Source: Mangrovibacter phragmitis (lineage in GTDB: Bacteria; Pseudomonadota; Gammaproteobacteria; Enterobacterales; Enterobacteriaceae). Taken from it: 64,000 bases of DNA. Made by a program: the position numbers and the translations under genes. The stretch covers positions 124,001 to 188,000 of the forward strand of contig NZ_LYRP01000043.1 of the NCBI RefSeq assembly GCF_001655675.1. The letters are read 5' to 3'. This document shows, piece after piece, positions 9,517 to 19,509 of the stretch. Positions within the stretch are counted from its first letter, which is position 1. Each line of letters begins with the position of its first letter. A model generated the notes under the pieces. It was not told the origin of the DNA. It saw only the letters and a list, made by a program, of their open reading frames with translations, and searched no databases.

Positions 9517-11772
9517 GTGCTGCAACTACCCAAACTCAGTTTCTGGATCCTGGCAGGAATAAGCCCACTACTTTGGTTACCTGTCATCCCGCCATTTTGG
9601 TTTGCTCTCGTACTGACTTGCGCCGGTGGGTGGGGGCTTTGCCGCGCTCGTCATGTGGTTTGGCGTTATTGCGCCTGCGGTGCCCTGGCATTGAGTTGGG
9701 CGCTGTTTCATGCGCAATCTGCGTTAACTACCATGGTCGAAATGAGTGGGAAGCGGGAGAGCATGGTGGTTCGAATTGTCAGCACTCAGGGAGAACGTCA
9801 TTACGGTAAAATAGTGCAGTGGGGAGGCAAAAAAAGGCTGTTTTCTCCAGGTGTCATTCTGTATGGCATTTTACCTGAGTCACACCCTTGCTCCGGGCAA
9901 CTTTGGCAAGTCAGTAGCACGTTAAGGGCAGTGCATGGGCAATATAATGCTGGCGGCTATTCCCGGCAGCGGTCGGCAATGGCAAGTGGATTTGTGTTGT
10001 CAGGCCGAATGGCGGATGTTCAGGTTATCAAAGCCTCTTGTTCACTTCGCGCAGCGTTTATCCACCGGGTAGAACAACAAACTGCACATTTAGCATGGGA
10101 TGCCGTCATTCACGCACTGGCTTTTGGCGAGCGAGAAAACATGCAGACAGGCGTCAGGCAAATATTGCGGGAGACGGGAACCGCACATCTGATGGCGATA
10201 TCGGGGTTACATATTGCCCAGGCGGGTGGTGCTGGCTGGCTATTGGCGCGGCTAATTCAATTCTTCCTGCCGGCCCACTGGATTCGCCCGTCTTTTCCCA
10301 TTATTGCCAGTATTGCTTGCGCCGCAGGGTATACCTGGTTGAGTGGCGGCAACCCACCCGCCATACGCAGCCTTATTGCTCTGAGCTCATGGGGCATTCT
10401 TCGTTTATACCAGCGCCAGTGGGGGGCGTGGGATGTTCTGGCGGTGTGTCTTGCCTGTGTACTGTTATTCGACCCGCTCACATTGCTTTCCGACAGTTTC
10501 TGGTTATCAGCCTTTGCCGTCAGTGCACTCATTTTTTGGTGCCAGTGGTTACCGTTCACTGGGGTAAAAAAATACCGAACAGCGCACTTTTGTGCTGCTT
10601 TGCTTCACCTGCAATGTGGTGCATGCCTGCTGTTGTTACCACTGCAGGTTCCTCTATTCCACGGGATATCACTCATTTCGCTGCCTGCTAACCTTATTGC
10701 CGTGCCTGTGGTGACATTTCTGATTGTCCCGCTGATTTTTCTCGGGGTTCTGGCAAATAGTGTGATGGTGCCTGGTTTGATATGGCAATGGGTGGATTCA
10801 CTGCTGGCCGCACTGTTTTGGTTACTGGCTGGGCTACCAAAGGGCTGGTTACCCGTGGACTGGCGGATGGGCGCTATGGCCTTTCTGCCCTGGTGTCTGC
10901 TGGTCATTATGAGATTTCACTGGCTGCGAACCTCCTCGTTTACCTGTGCGGCATTGGTGGTAGTGCTATGCTCGCCCTGGTGGGGGCGTAAGAATCACAG
11001 TGGCTGGCAAGTGCATATGCTGGATATTGGCCACGGGCTGGCAATGGTTATTGAGCGTAACGGCTCCGCTTTTTTGTATGATACAGGTAACCGGTGGGAA
11101 GGGGGAAATGTCGGGCAGCAGGTTATTTTGCCCTGGCTTGCCTGGCATAACCTGGTGCCGGAGGGTGTCATTATCAGCCATGAGCATACGGACCATAACG
11201 GTGGGCTGGCGGCAATTGAGGCGCAATGGCCGGGGATAACTCAGTGGCGTAATAGCCCACAGCCTGGAGCTTATCACTGTTATCAGGGCAAAAAATGGTA
11301 CTGGCAGGGGTTGTCATTTGACGTTGTCTGGCCCCCATTACAATTTGAAGGAAGCGAGAATAACCGCTCGTGTGTTGTCAGTGTGAGTGATGGTATTCAC
11401 CGGGTGTTGTTAACTGGAGACCTTGAGCTGCCAGCTGAATTATTGTTGACCATGCACCCTGCATCTATGAAAGCCGATATCGTGCAGGTGCCACATCATG
11501 GCAGTAAAAGCTCTTCCGGGATACGTTTTGTCGGGCGTGCTGAAGGTTCAGTGGCACTGACATCAGTAGCACGTTATAACCCATGGAATATGCCATCGCC
11601 CGCAGTTGTTGAACGTTACCAACAGAATGGCTACCAGTGGTATGACACGGCTTTGCATGGGCAGGTTAGCGTCAGTTTCTCACCGACAGGCTGGCGAGTT
11701 TCTGCACATCGGGCCCGTTTTTTCACCCCCTGGTATCAACGCTGGTTTGGCGTGAGGCCAGATAACAGGTAG
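9517..11772 (+). CDS. ycaI: ComEC/Rec2-family DNA uptake channel protein YcaI
   Basis: A 751-residue inner-membrane protein of the ComEC family (E. coli YcaI is about 754). ComEC is the channel that moves single-stranded DNA into the cytoplasm of competent bacteria. Order: N-terminal hydrophobic and OB-like region, central multi-helix competence domain with HLMAISGLHIA, and a C-terminal metallo-beta-lactamase domain with LDIGHGLAMVIE, SHEHTDHNGG and VPHHGSKSS. The proposed start is GTG at 9517, 6 bp after AAGGAG; no ATG fits. An open frame reaches back to 9316 but lacks a ribosome binding site. It is 38 bp upstream of msbA on the same strand. Uptake in this organism is not shown. Confidence 0.93.
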   Translation: MLQLPKLSFWILAGISPLLWLPVIPPFWFALVLTCAGGWGLCRARHVVWRYCACGALALSWALFHAQSALTTMVEMSGKRESMVVRIVSTQGERHYGKIVQWGGKKRLFSPGVILYGILPESHPCSGQLWQVSSTLRAVHGQYNAGGYSRQRSAMASGFVLSGRMADVQVIKASCSLRAAFIHRVEQQTAHLAWDAVIHALAFGERENMQTGVRQILRETGTAHLMAISGLHIAQAGGAGWLLARLIQFFLPAHWIRPSFPIIASIACAAGYTWLSGGNPPAIRSLIALSSWGILRLYQRQWGAWDVLAVCLACVLLFDPLTLLSDSFWLSAFAVSALIFWCQWLPFTGVKKYRTAHFCAALLHLQCGACLLLLPLQVPLFHGISLISLPANLIAVPVVTFLIVPLIFLGVLANSVMVPGLIWQWVDSLLAALFWLLAGLPKGWLPVDWRMGAMAFLPWCLLVIMRFHWLRTSSFTCAALVVVLCSPWWGRKNHSGWQVHMLDIGHGLAMVIERNGSAFLYDTGNRWEGGNVGQQVILPWLAWHNLVPEGVIISHEHTDHNGGLAAIEAQWPGITQWRNSPQPGAYHCYQGKKWYWQGLSFDVVWPPLQFEGSENNRSCVVSVSDGIHRVLLTGDLELPAELLLTMHPASMKADIVQVPHHGSKSSSGIRFVGRAEGSVALTSVARYNPWNMPSPAVVERYQQNGYQWYDTALHGQVSVSFSPTGWRVSAHRARFFTPWYQRWFGVRPDNR

Positions 11773-11810
11773 AATATGCGGCTATTTCAACAAGTGCTGG
11801 TTAATATTGA

Positions 11811-13559
11811 ATGCATATCGATAAAGATCTCTCCACCTTACAGACCTTCCGGCGGCTTTGGCCGATTATTGCTCCGTTCAAATTAGGTCTGATTGTGGCG
11901 GGTGTTGCGTTGGTGACCAACGCGGCCAGCGATACTTTCATGTTATCGCTACTGAAACCACTGCTGGATGATGGTTTTGGTAAGACCGACCGTTCCGTGT
12001 TGATGTGGATGCCGTTGGTGGTCATAGGTCTGATGCTGCTGCGTGGCATCAGCAGCTATGTGTCAAGTTATTGTATTTCATGGGTTTCCGGTAAAGTGGT
12101 GATGAACATGCGCCGTCGCCTGTTCAACCATATGATGGGGATGCCCGTTTCCTTTTTTGATAAACAGTCTACAGGCACATTGTTGTCGCGCATTACTTAT
12201 GATTCGGAGCAGGTAGCCTCTTCTTCATCCGGCGCGCTTATTACAGTAGTTCGTGAAGGGGCCTCCATTATTGGCCTGTTTATCATGATGTTTTACTACA
12301 GCTGGCAGTTATCCCTGATCCTCATTGTGTTGGCCCCTATTGTCTCTGTGGCTATTCGTGTCGTTTCTAAGCGCTTTCGCAATATCAGTAAAAGTATGCA
12401 GAACACCATGGGGCAGGTGACAACCAGCGCAGAGCAGATGCTCAAAGGGCATAAAGAAGTGTTGATCTTTGGTGGGCAGCAGATTGAACGCGAACGGTTT
12501 GATAAAGTCAGTAACCGTATGCGTCAGCAAGGCATGAAAATGGTTTCGGCCTCGTCCATTTCAGACCCACTGATTCAGCTTATCGCTTCGCTTGCCCTGG
12601 CATTCGTTCTGTACGCGGCAAGTTTCCCCAGTGTTATGGAAAACCTGACTGCCGGGACAATCACTGTCGTGTTCTCTTCAATGATTGCGCTTATGCGCCC
12701 GTTGAAATCTCTGACAAACGTGAACTCACAGTTTCAGCGTGGGATGGCTGCCTGCCAGACACTGTTCTCCATTCTGGACAGCGAGCAGGAAAAAGATGAC
12801 GGCACTAAAGTGATTGAACGCTCAACAGGTGATATTGAATTCCGCAATGTGACCTTCACTTATCCTGGCCGGGATGTGCCCGCCTTGCGTGATATCAGCC
12901 TGACTATTCCATCTGGAAAAACGGTTGCACTGGTGGGCCGTTCTGGCTCTGGTAAGTCCACCATCGCCAGTTTGATAACACGTTTTTATGATATTGATGA
13001 AGGGCAAATCATTATCGACGGGCACGACATCCGCGAATATACACTGGCATCATTGCGAGACCAGGTTGCACTGGTTTCGCAGAATGTACACTTATTCAAC
13101 GATACCATCGCCAATAATATTGCTTATGCCCGTGCCGGGCAGTATACCCGTGAAGATATTGAACAGGCCGCGAAAATGGCTTATGCGATGGATTTCATCA
13201 GCAAGATGGACAACGGGCTGGATACGGTGATTGGTGAAAATGGCGTCCTGCTTTCTGGTGGCCAGCGCCAGCGTATTGCTATTGCCCGTGCGCTGCTGCG
13301 TAACAGCCCAATACTGATTCTGGATGAAGCCACCTCTGCACTGGACACTGAGTCTGAGCGGGCTATCCAGTCCGCGCTGGATGAACTCCAGAAGAACCGT
13401 ACCTCGCTGGTGATAGCACATCGCCTGTCTACTATTGAACAGGCAGATGAAATTATTGTGGTAGAAGACGGGCGTATTGTAGAACGTGGTGCACACCGGG
13501 CTCTGATTGAAAAAGCAGGGGTGTATGCACAACTTCACCGGATGCAGTTCGGCGCATGA
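11811..13559 (+). CDS. msbA: Lipid A export ATP-binding/permease protein MsbA
   Basis: A 582-residue ABC half-transporter, identical in length to E. coli MsbA. As a homodimer it flips core-lipid A from the inner to the outer leaflet of the inner membrane, using ATP. The N-terminal half has six transmembrane helices. The C-terminal nucleotide-binding domain has Walker [10 protein letters not shown] (about 376-384), signature [15 protein letters not shown], Walker [13 protein letters not shown] and the switch histidine in IAHRLST. lpxK starts within its stop codon (ATGA overlap), so a lipid A exporter and a lipid A kinase are translationally coupled. Confidence 0.99.
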   Translation: MHIDKDLSTLQTFRRLWPIIAPFKLGLIVAGVALVTNAASDTFMLSLLKPLLDDGFGKTDRSVLMWMPLVVIGLMLLRGISSYVSSYCISWVSGKVVMNMRRRLFNHMMGMPVSFFDKQSTGTLLSRITYDSEQVASSSSGALITVVREGASIIGLFIMMFYYSWQLSLILIVLAPIVSVAIRVVSKRFRNISKSMQNTMGQVTTSAEQMLKGHKEVLIFGGQQIERERFDKVSNRMRQQGMKMVSASSISDPLIQLIASLALAFVLYAASFPSVMENLTAGTITVVFSSMIALMRPLKSLTNVNSQFQRGMAACQTLFSILDSEQEKDDGTKVIERSTGDIEFRNVTFTYPGRDVPALRDISLTIPSGKTVALVGRSGSGKSTIASLITRFYDIDEGQIIIDGHDIREYTLASLRDQVALVSQNVHLFNDTIANNIAYARAGQYTREDIEQAAKMAYAMDFISKMDNGLDTVIGENGVLLSGGQRQRIAIARALLRNSPILILDEATSALDTESERAIQSALDELQKNRTSLVIAHRLSTIEQADEIIVVEDGRIVERGAHRALIEKAGVYAQLHRMQFGA

Positions 13560-14536
13560 TCTCCCGTATCTGGTCTGGTGAATCGCCACTCTGGCTATTG
13601 CTGTTGCCATTATCCTGGCTGTATGGGCTGGTGAGCTTTTGTATCCGGCTCAGTTACCGTATTGGCCTTCGCAAAGTCTGGAAAGCCCCGGTTCCCGTTG
13701 TGGTTGTGGGCAACCTGACTGCCGGGGGAAATGGTAAAACCCCCGTAGTGATATGGCTGGTGGAGCAATTGCAGCAAAACGGCATTTGTGTTGGTGTGGT
13801 GTCACGGGGGTATGGTGGTAAATCTGCCCATTATCCGTTGCTTGTCGGCCCGGATACTGCAACATCACAGGCGGGCGATGAACCGGTTCTGATTTACCAG
13901 CGTACCGGAGCACCGGTTGCAGTCGCGCCACAGCGCAGTGAGGCAGTTAAATCTTTATTGGCCCGAAATCCGGCAGTTCAGGTTGTTGTGACCGATGACG
14001 GGCTGCAACATTATTCGCTGGGGCGCGATAAAGAGATTGTGGTTATCGACGGTGTGCGCCGTTTTGGCAATGGCTGGTGGTTGCCAGCAGGCCCGATGCG
14101 CGAACGCGCTTCCCGCCTCAAAACTGTGGATGCAGTTATTGTTAATGGTGGCCAGCCAAAGCCCGGGGAAATAGCCATGCAACTTGTTCCGGGTTTAGCC
14201 GTTAACCTGGTTACAAGAGAAGAAACGCCAGTAGTCACGCTGAAAGATTTAGTGGCAATGGCCGGTATTGGTCACCCACCTCGCTTTTTTACCACACTTG
14301 AACAGCAGGGGGCGGAACTGGTAAAACGTGTTTCACTCCCGGATCACCAGGCGCTTAACAGCGCACAGGTCGAAAGTCTGCAGGGTAGCCACCAGCATCT
14401 GGTAATGACTGAAAAAGATGCCGTGAAATGCCGTCAGTTTGCCCGGGACACTTGGTGGTACTTGCCGGTTGATGCACAAATGCATGGCGCTGGTGCTGAC
14501 AAACTTCTGCAGGAGATAATTCGGCTGGCATCCTGA
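13556..14536 (+). CDS. lpxK: Tetraacyldisaccharide 4'-kinase
   Basis: A 326-residue membrane-associated kinase that phosphorylates the 4' position of the lipid A disaccharide precursor to give lipid IVA. It has an N-terminal hydrophobic anchor (residues 10-30) and the P-loop [13 protein letters not shown] at 51-63. A later conserved block, [14 protein letters not shown], follows. It overlaps msbA by 4 bp (ATGA). Length agrees with the E. coli enzyme (328). Confidence 0.98.
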   Translation: MISRIWSGESPLWLLLLPLSWLYGLVSFCIRLSYRIGLRKVWKAPVPVVVVGNLTAGGNGKTPVVIWLVEQLQQNGICVGVVSRGYGGKSAHYPLLVGPDTATSQAGDEPVLIYQRTGAPVAVAPQRSEAVKSLLARNPAVQVVVTDDGLQHYSLGRDKEIVVIDGVRRFGNGWWLPAGPMRERASRLKTVDAVIVNGGQPKPGEIAMQLVPGLAVNLVTREETPVVTLKDLVAMAGIGHPPRFFTTLEQQGAELVKRVSLPDHQALNSAQVESLQGSHQHLVMTEKDAVKCRQFARDTWWYLPVDAQMHGAGADKLLQEIIRLAS

Positions 14537-14570
14537 AAATGTCGCCATCTTCTGATTACTAAGGAGCGAC

Positions 14571-15794
14571 ATGTCTCAGGTCTATCTTTCCCGTAAGGCA
14601 GCCCGCCATTTGCACCTTGCCGCTCAGGGGCTGCTGAAAAAACCGCGTAAGCGCGCAGTTCCTGCTGATATTCTCAAAACCATTCGCCAAATGGCCTTGC
14701 TCCAGATAGACACGATTAATATCGTTGCCCGCAGTCCATGGATTGTGTTGTTCAGCCGGTTGGGGAGTTTTCCATTCCCCTGGCTGGAAGAATCACTGTC
14801 ACGCGGCGAGTTGATTGAATACTGGGCACATGAAGCCTGTTTCCTGCCGAAAGAAGACTTTGCACTGGTCCGCCACCGAATGCTTAACCCACATAAAATG
14901 GGCTGGAAATATTCTGCTGAGTGGATGGCTACCCATGAGCAGGAAATAGCTGAGTTGCTGGGGTGGATGGCTGAAAATGGGCCTGTACGGGCAGCTGATT
15001 TTGCTCACCCCAGACCGGGGCAAAGCGGGTGGTGGGAGTGGAAACCTCATAAGCGGCACCTGGAAGGGTTATTCACTGCCGGTAAGGTGATGGTGTCGTC
15101 CCGGCATAACTTCCAGCGGGTATACGACCTGACACACAGAATCATGCCCGGGTGGGATGACGCGCAACAGAGCTTAACCCAAAGTGAAGCCGAAAGTGTG
15201 ATGCTGTCACGCAGCGCCCGGTGTCTCGGTATTTTTAAACCGGCCTGGCTTGCCGATTACTACCGGCTTAAAAATATTCAGGCAAATACAGTAATAGCCC
15301 GCTGGCTGGATGAGCAGGCAGTTACGCAAGTTGAAGTGGAAGACCTCGGAACAATGTGGCTTGATAACAGCTTGCTGCCCCTGTTGCCCCTGGCTGAGCA
15401 GGGTACTCTTAATGCCACCCACTCAACGGTATTATCCCCATTTGACCCGGTTGTATGGGACCGGCGTCGGGCCTCACAGTTATTCCAGTTTGAGTACCGG
15501 CTTGAGTGCTATACGCCCGAACCAAAAAGGCAGTACGGTTATTTTGTACTGCCTGTTTTACACCGGGGGCAGATTGTTGGGCGCATGGATGCCAAAATGC
15601 ACCGCAAAATAAGTGTGCTGGAAGTGATGACGCTGTGGCTGGAAGAAGGGGTTCGCAGCAGCCAGCATCTGGAGCAGGGAATCTGGCAGGCATTGGTCGA
15701 TTTTGCCCGCTGGCAGGGAGCGACACAGATAACTCTCGGCCAGGTTCCATCCGCGCTTGCCTGCCTGAAAACGCGGAACATGCAAACCAACTAA
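14571..15794 (+). CDS. ycaQ: Interstrand-crosslink DNA glycosylase (AlkX/YcaQ, HTH_42 family)
   Basis: A 407-residue protein of the winged-helix DNA glycosylase family; E. coli YcaQ is about 410. Family members unhook alkylation-derived interstrand crosslinks, such as those of nitrogen mustards. The catalytic motif of the E. coli subgroup, Gln-hydrophobic-Asp, is present as Gln45-Ile46-Asp47 in [10 protein letters not shown]. The ATG at 14571 follows AAGGAG. It lies 34 bp downstream of lpxK, so it may be read from the msbA-lpxK transcript, although its job is DNA repair. The upstream in-frame context gives no alternative start. Confidence 0.94.
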   Translation: MSQVYLSRKAARHLHLAAQGLLKKPRKRAVPADILKTIRQMALLQIDTINIVARSPWIVLFSRLGSFPFPWLEESLSRGELIEYWAHEACFLPKEDFALVRHRMLNPHKMGWKYSAEWMATHEQEIAELLGWMAENGPVRAADFAHPRPGQSGWWEWKPHKRHLEGLFTAGKVMVSSRHNFQRVYDLTHRIMPGWDDAQQSLTQSEAESVMLSRSARCLGIFKPAWLADYYRLKNIQANTVIARWLDEQAVTQVEVEDLGTMWLDNSLLPLLPLAEQGTLNATHSTVLSPFDPVVWDRRRASQLFQFEYRLECYTPEPKRQYGYFVLPVLHRGQIVGRMDAKMHRKISVLEVMTLWLEEGVRSSQHLEQGIWQALVDFARWQGATQITLGQVPSALACLKTRNMQTN

Positions 15795-15853
15795 CCTTCA
15801 AAGCCAATTATGGTATGCTGAACGTAATTTTTCGGATCCATGACGGAGGAAAT

Positions 15854-16036
15854 ATGGATCACCGTTTACTTGAAATCATTGCCTGCCCGGTTTGCCAGGG
15901 TAAACTCTATTTTAATCAGGAAAAGCATACGCTTATTTGTAAAGTGGATGGACTGGTTTTCCCAATTGATGAAGGTATTCCTGTCTTGCTCGAAACAGCC
16001 GCGCATCCGTTAGAAAATGATGAGGCTGGCGTATGA
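15854..16036 (+). CDS. ycaR: YcaR, Trm112-like small zinc-ribbon protein
   Basis: A 60-residue protein, the exact length of E. coli YcaR, of the Trm112/UPF0434 family. Cysteines at 11 and 14 (CPVC) and 29 suggest a partial zinc ribbon; the usual fourth ligand is not obvious. Function is unknown. It overlaps kdsB by 4 bp (ATGA), which suggests translational coupling with Kdo activation. The start at 15854 follows GGAGG and beginning [14 protein letters not shown] matches the family. Confidence 0.95.
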   Translation: MDHRLLEIIACPVCQGKLYFNQEKHTLICKVDGLVFPIDEGIPVLLETAAHPLENDEAGV

Positions 16037-16782
16037 GTTTTATCGTCATTATCCCTGCGCGTTATGCTTCCAGCCGTTTGCCAGGCAAACCGCTGGTTGA
16101 TATCGCGGGCAAACCCATGGTTGTTAGGGTGCTGGAGCAGGCGCGGTTATCGGGAGCTGAACGGGTTATCGTTGCCACTGACCATGCAGATGTTGCCGCA
16201 GCAGTGCAGGCGGCAGGTGGTGAAGTTTGTATGACCCGGGTTGATCACCATTCCGGAACTGAACGTCTGGCTGAAGTCATCGAAAAATGCGCATTTGCTG
16301 ATGATACCGTTATTGTCAACGTGCAGGGTGATGAACCGCTGATCCCACCGGTGATTATCCGCCAGGTTGCGGATAACCTGGTTGCCAGTGGTGTCGGTAT
16401 GGCGACACTGGCTGTGCCCGTCGATTCAGCAGAAGAAGCCTTTAATCCCAATGCGGTTAAAGTGGTGATGGATGCCAAAGGGCATGCACTCTATTTCTCT
16501 CGTGCTACGATTCCCTGGGATCGTGACCGCTTTGCTCAGTCTAAAGAAAGCATCGGCGACAGCTTTTTACGCCATATCGGTATTTATGCCTACCGTGCAG
16601 GGTTTGTTCGCCGCTATGTAGCCTGGGAACCATCACAACTGGAAAATATCGAAATGCTCGAGCAACTACGGGTGCTGTGGTATGGCGAGAAAATTCATGT
16701 TGCGGTTGCTAAAGAAGTACCGGGAACGGGGGTTGATACACCCAAAGATTTAGAACATGTGCGGGCTGTATTCCGCCAGTGA
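16033..16782 (+). CDS. kdsB: 3-deoxy-manno-octulosonate cytidylyltransferase (CMP-Kdo synthetase)
   Basis: A 249-residue nucleotidyltransferase that activates Kdo with CTP to form CMP-Kdo, the donor for the inner core of lipopolysaccharide. The N-terminal [15 protein letters not shown] motif binds CTP, and [10 protein letters not shown] carries metal and sugar contacts. It is coupled to ycaR by an ATGA overlap. Together with msbA and lpxK this region supplies lipid A-Kdo assembly. A hairpin follows the stop codon. Confidence 0.98.
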   Translation: MSFIVIIPARYASSRLPGKPLVDIAGKPMVVRVLEQARLSGAERVIVATDHADVAAAVQAAGGEVCMTRVDHHSGTERLAEVIEKCAFADDTVIVNVQGDEPLIPPVIIRQVADNLVASGVGMATLAVPVDSAEEAFNPNAVKVVMDAKGHALYFSRATIPWDRDRFAQSKESIGDSFLRHIGIYAYRAGFVRRYVAWEPSQLENIEMLEQLRVLWYGEKIHVAVAKEVPGTGVDTPKDLEHVRAVFRQ

Positions 16783-16788
16783 TTATTT

Positions 16789-16810
16789 CGTGGCGGTATT
16801 TGCCGCCACG
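16789..16810 (+). terminator. Hairpin downstream of kdsB
   Basis: A perfect 8-bp GC-rich stem CGTGGCGG/CCGCCACG with a TATTTG loop, 7 bp after the kdsB stop. No T run follows, so it may act as a weak terminator or as a barrier to 3' decay. Confidence 0.45.
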
Positions 16811-16948
16811 CCACAATATAAATTCCTTATGCAATACAATCCTTTCAAATTTTCCCTTCTTTTCTGCGCGTAAATTGATCTGGAAAAGTGACATCCCTGT
16901 TTGCGGCGCTCATTATTACTACAGTGGTTTTTCAATGGGCAGGTCAAT

Positions 16949-17842
16949 ATGCAGCAATTACGTGCAGAATTAAGCCATCTGTTAGGTGAACGGTTAAGTC
17001 GCATTGAATGTATCAGTGAAAAGCCAGATACCGCTCTGTGGTCACTTTACGACAGCTCTGGTAATGCCTTGCCGTTGCTGGCGAAAAGTTACAGCTCGCC
17101 GGGGATGGCTGCGCAGATGGCAAGTAAAATCTCTTTGTTAGCTCGTACAGGAACGGTTCGTATGCCTGTGGTTTACGGCATCATTTCTCACGAAGAACAA
17201 CCCGGCCCGGATGTTCTCCTGATGGAGCGATTAAGGGGGATGCCGGTTGAAGCACCTACCCGCACACCAGAACGCTGGGCGCAGTTAAAAGACCAGATTG
17301 TTGAAGGGCTGCTGGCATGGCACCGGCAGGACAGCCGCGGCTGTGTGGGCACGGTCGATAATACCCAGGAAAATCACTGGCCTTCCTGGTACCGCCAGCG
17401 TATTGAAGTACTATGGAGCACACTGAATCAGTTCACCAATACTGGCCTGAGCATGCAGGACAAAGCCATTCTGCTGCGCACAAAAGAAAATTTACCAGAG
17501 TTGTTTGCGGGCTTCACTGATAACTGTGTGTTGGTACATGGCAATTTCACGTTGCGCAGTATGTTGAAAGATTCAAGAACGGATCAGTTACTGGCTGTGC
17601 TTAATCCCGGCATCATGCTGTGGGCGCCGCGTGAATTTGAGTTATTCCGCCTCAACGAGTCCGGTCTTTCGGAAAGTTTATTCTGGCACTACCAGCAAAG
17701 GGCTCCGGTGGACGAGGCATTCCTGTGGCGTCGCTGGTTGTATGTGCTGTGGGATGAAGTCAGCCAGTTACTCAGCACTGGCCGTATGAACCGGGTGGCT
17801 TTTGATAAAGCCCGTAAAGAACTATTGCCCTGGGTGACCTGA
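16949..17842 (+). CDS. ycbJ: YcbJ, kinase-like (aminoglycoside-phosphotransferase fold) protein of unknown function
   Basis: A 297-residue protein, identical in length to E. coli YcbJ, whose function is unknown. The arrangement recalls the aminoglycoside phosphotransferase/choline kinase fold. There is an N-terminal lobe, a LLMERLRG hinge-like segment, and a VHGNFTLRSML segment where active kinases have HGDxxxxN. Here the catalytic aspartate position is Asn199, and the second metal-binding position is Asn219 (LNPG). If the fold assignment holds, it is probably a pseudokinase. The start at 16949 (MQQLRAELSHLLG) is chosen by similarity. Its 3' end overlaps the convergent elyC by 21 bp. Confidence 0.9.
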   Translation: MQQLRAELSHLLGERLSRIECISEKPDTALWSLYDSSGNALPLLAKSYSSPGMAAQMASKISLLARTGTVRMPVVYGIISHEEQPGPDVLLMERLRGMPVEAPTRTPERWAQLKDQIVEGLLAWHRQDSRGCVGTVDNTQENHWPSWYRQRIEVLWSTLNQFTNTGLSMQDKAILLRTKENLPELFAGFTDNCVLVHGNFTLRSMLKDSRTDQLLAVLNPGIMLWAPREFELFRLNESGLSESLFWHYQQRAPVDEAFLWRRWLYVLWDEVSQLLSTGRMNRVAFDKARKELLPWVT

Positions 17843-18595
17843 AAACGTAAGCCATTGCCAGATGCGGCCCAAACTTTCATAGGCGGCACGGTCGCTGTGC
17901 ATCAGCCATAATGGCGATGGAATGATTTTCTCCCACGGGTTCAGGTCGGCGCTGATAGCCATTTGATTCGCTGGGGCGGGTTCTGGCGCCAGCCCTTGCT
18001 GGTGAAAGAAAATCATAGCTCGTGGCAGGTGAGATGCTGAGCTTATCAAAATAAAAGGCTGTTGGCCGATAGCCTTCTTCACTGCCGCCGCTTCCTCTTG
18101 AGTATCTTTCGGTTGGTCCAGCGTCATAATGTGGCTGTGTGGCACACCAAGACTTTCAGCGACACGGGCACCAGCTTCTGCCGTGCTTACTGGATTTCCC
18201 TGAGCTGGTGCTCCGGTAAATATCAGTGTTGCCTGCGGGTTTTTTAACCACAACCTGACACCTTCAGTCACCCTCGGCAGGCTGTTATTAATCAGATTGG
18301 AACTGGGTGCCCACTTCGGGTCCCAGGTATAACCCCCACCGAGCACCACAATGTAGTTGACGTTCACCGGGCCTTGCCATGTCGGCCAGGTGGTTTCCAG
18401 AGGGCGCAATAACCGGTCTGCCACCGGCTGCAGGCTCAGTAACAATAATCCAGCCCAGCCTATAGTCATAATAACCTTTCCTGCTTTTTGCCAGCGGGTG
18501 AACCACAGCAAGATAAGCGCCGCAGCCATTATGCAAAGAAAAAGTGGCAAGGGTAACAACATGCCGCCAATGAATTTTTTAAGGGTAAAAAGCAT
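17822..18595 (-). CDS. elyC: Envelope biogenesis factor ElyC (DUF218)
   Basis: A 257-residue inner-membrane protein of the YdcF/SanA-like DUF218 family; E. coli ElyC is 259. Two N-terminal hydrophobic segments lie at about 9-30 and 37-57, followed by a periplasmic or cytoplasmic DUF218 domain with VVLGGGYTW and SSASHLPRA motifs. In E. coli its loss impairs peptidoglycan assembly at low temperature through the undecaprenyl-phosphate lipid carrier. The start at 18595 (MLFTLKKFIGG) is chosen by similarity; the open frame runs further upstream without support. It is convergent with ycbJ and divergent from cmoM. Confidence 0.94.
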   Translation of the reverse strand: MLFTLKKFIGGMLLPLPLFLCIMAAALILLWFTRWQKAGKVIMTIGWAGLLLLSLQPVADRLLRPLETTWPTWQGPVNVNYIVVLGGGYTWDPKWAPSSNLINNSLPRVTEGVRLWLKNPQATLIFTGAPAQGNPVSTAEAGARVAESLGVPHSHIMTLDQPKDTQEEAAAVKKAIGQQPFILISSASHLPRAMIFFHQQGLAPEPAPANQMAISADLNPWEKIIPSPLWLMHSDRAAYESLGRIWQWLTFSGHPGQ

Positions 18596-18726
18596 TATTC
18601 TGCATCCTTTTTGACCATATAGCCGTTGATCAGGAATGATCTTACACCAGAGAGCTTCAATATCCTTGCGGCTGTGACAAAATAAGGGTTTTGCCATTTG
18701 CCCGTTTAGCGGGAGGAAATGAGTTC

Positions 18727-19506
18727 GTGTCAGATCGTAATTTCGATGACATCGCGGAGAAATTCTCACGCAATATCTACGGTACCAGTAAGGGTCGATT
18801 GCGGCAGGCGATTCTTTGGCAGGATCTGGACTACATTCTGCAAGGATTTGGCACGCGTAAATTGCGCATACTGGACGCGGGCGGTGGATTAGGGCAAACA
18901 GCCTGTAAACTGGCAGCAATGGGCCATGAGGTACTGTTGTGTGACCTTTCCGGTGAAATGATTAGCCGGGCTCAGGCACTTGCTCACGAGCAAGGTGTGA
19001 GCGGTAACATGCATTTTGTACAATCCGCAGTGCAACAGGTGCGCGAACATTTGGATTCCCCGGTTGATCTGATATTGTTTCATGCTGTTCTTGAATGGAT
19101 AGATGAACCCCAGCAGGTCCTGGCGAAACTGTGGGAATGCCTTGCTCCTGGCGGGGTGCTTTCGCTGATGTTTTATAACGCTAATGGTTTACTGATGCAT
19201 AACATGGTCGCCGGTAATTTTGCTTATGTGGCGGCGGGTATGCCAAAACGTAAAAAGCGCACGCTTTCGCCAGATCACCCATTAAAGCCAGAGGACGTTT
19301 ACCTTTGGCTGGAGCAAATTGGCTGGAACATTACCCGTAAAACCGGTGTGCGGGTATTTCATGATTACTTGCGGGAAAAACATCAGCAGCAAGACTGCTT
19401 TGAAGAACTGCTGGAGCTGGAAACTCGCTTTTGTCGTCAGGAGCCCTGGGTGAGCCTTGGGCGGTATATTCATGTGACGGCACAAAAGCCAGAAAGCCAA
19501 GGATAA
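18727..19506 (+). CDS. cmoM: tRNA 5-carboxymethoxyuridine methyltransferase
   Basis: A 259-residue S-adenosylmethionine-dependent methyltransferase (formerly SmtA) that methylates the terminal carboxyl of 5-carboxymethoxyuridine at tRNA wobble position 34. The SAM-binding motif is LDAGGGLGQTA. The start is GTG at 18727 (VSDRNFDDIAEKFSRN), 10 bp after GGAGG; an ATG at 18719 is out of frame. It is the first gene before mukF with a 3-bp gap, so it shares the muk transcript although its role is in translation. Confidence 0.96.
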   Translation: MSDRNFDDIAEKFSRNIYGTSKGRLRQAILWQDLDYILQGFGTRKLRILDAGGGLGQTACKLAAMGHEVLLCDLSGEMISRAQALAHEQGVSGNMHFVQSAVQQVREHLDSPVDLILFHAVLEWIDEPQQVLAKLWECLAPGGVLSLMFYNANGLLMHNMVAGNFAYVAAGMPKRKKRTLSPDHPLKPEDVYLWLEQIGWNITRKTGVRVFHDYLREKHQQQDCFEELLELETRFCRQEPWVSLGRYIHVTAQKPESQG

Positions 19507-19509
19507 ACT

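Noticed and set aside
9288-9809. 173-codon open frame on the plus strand
   Set aside because: It overlaps the ihfB terminator and the start of ycaI in another frame, and has no recognisable content.
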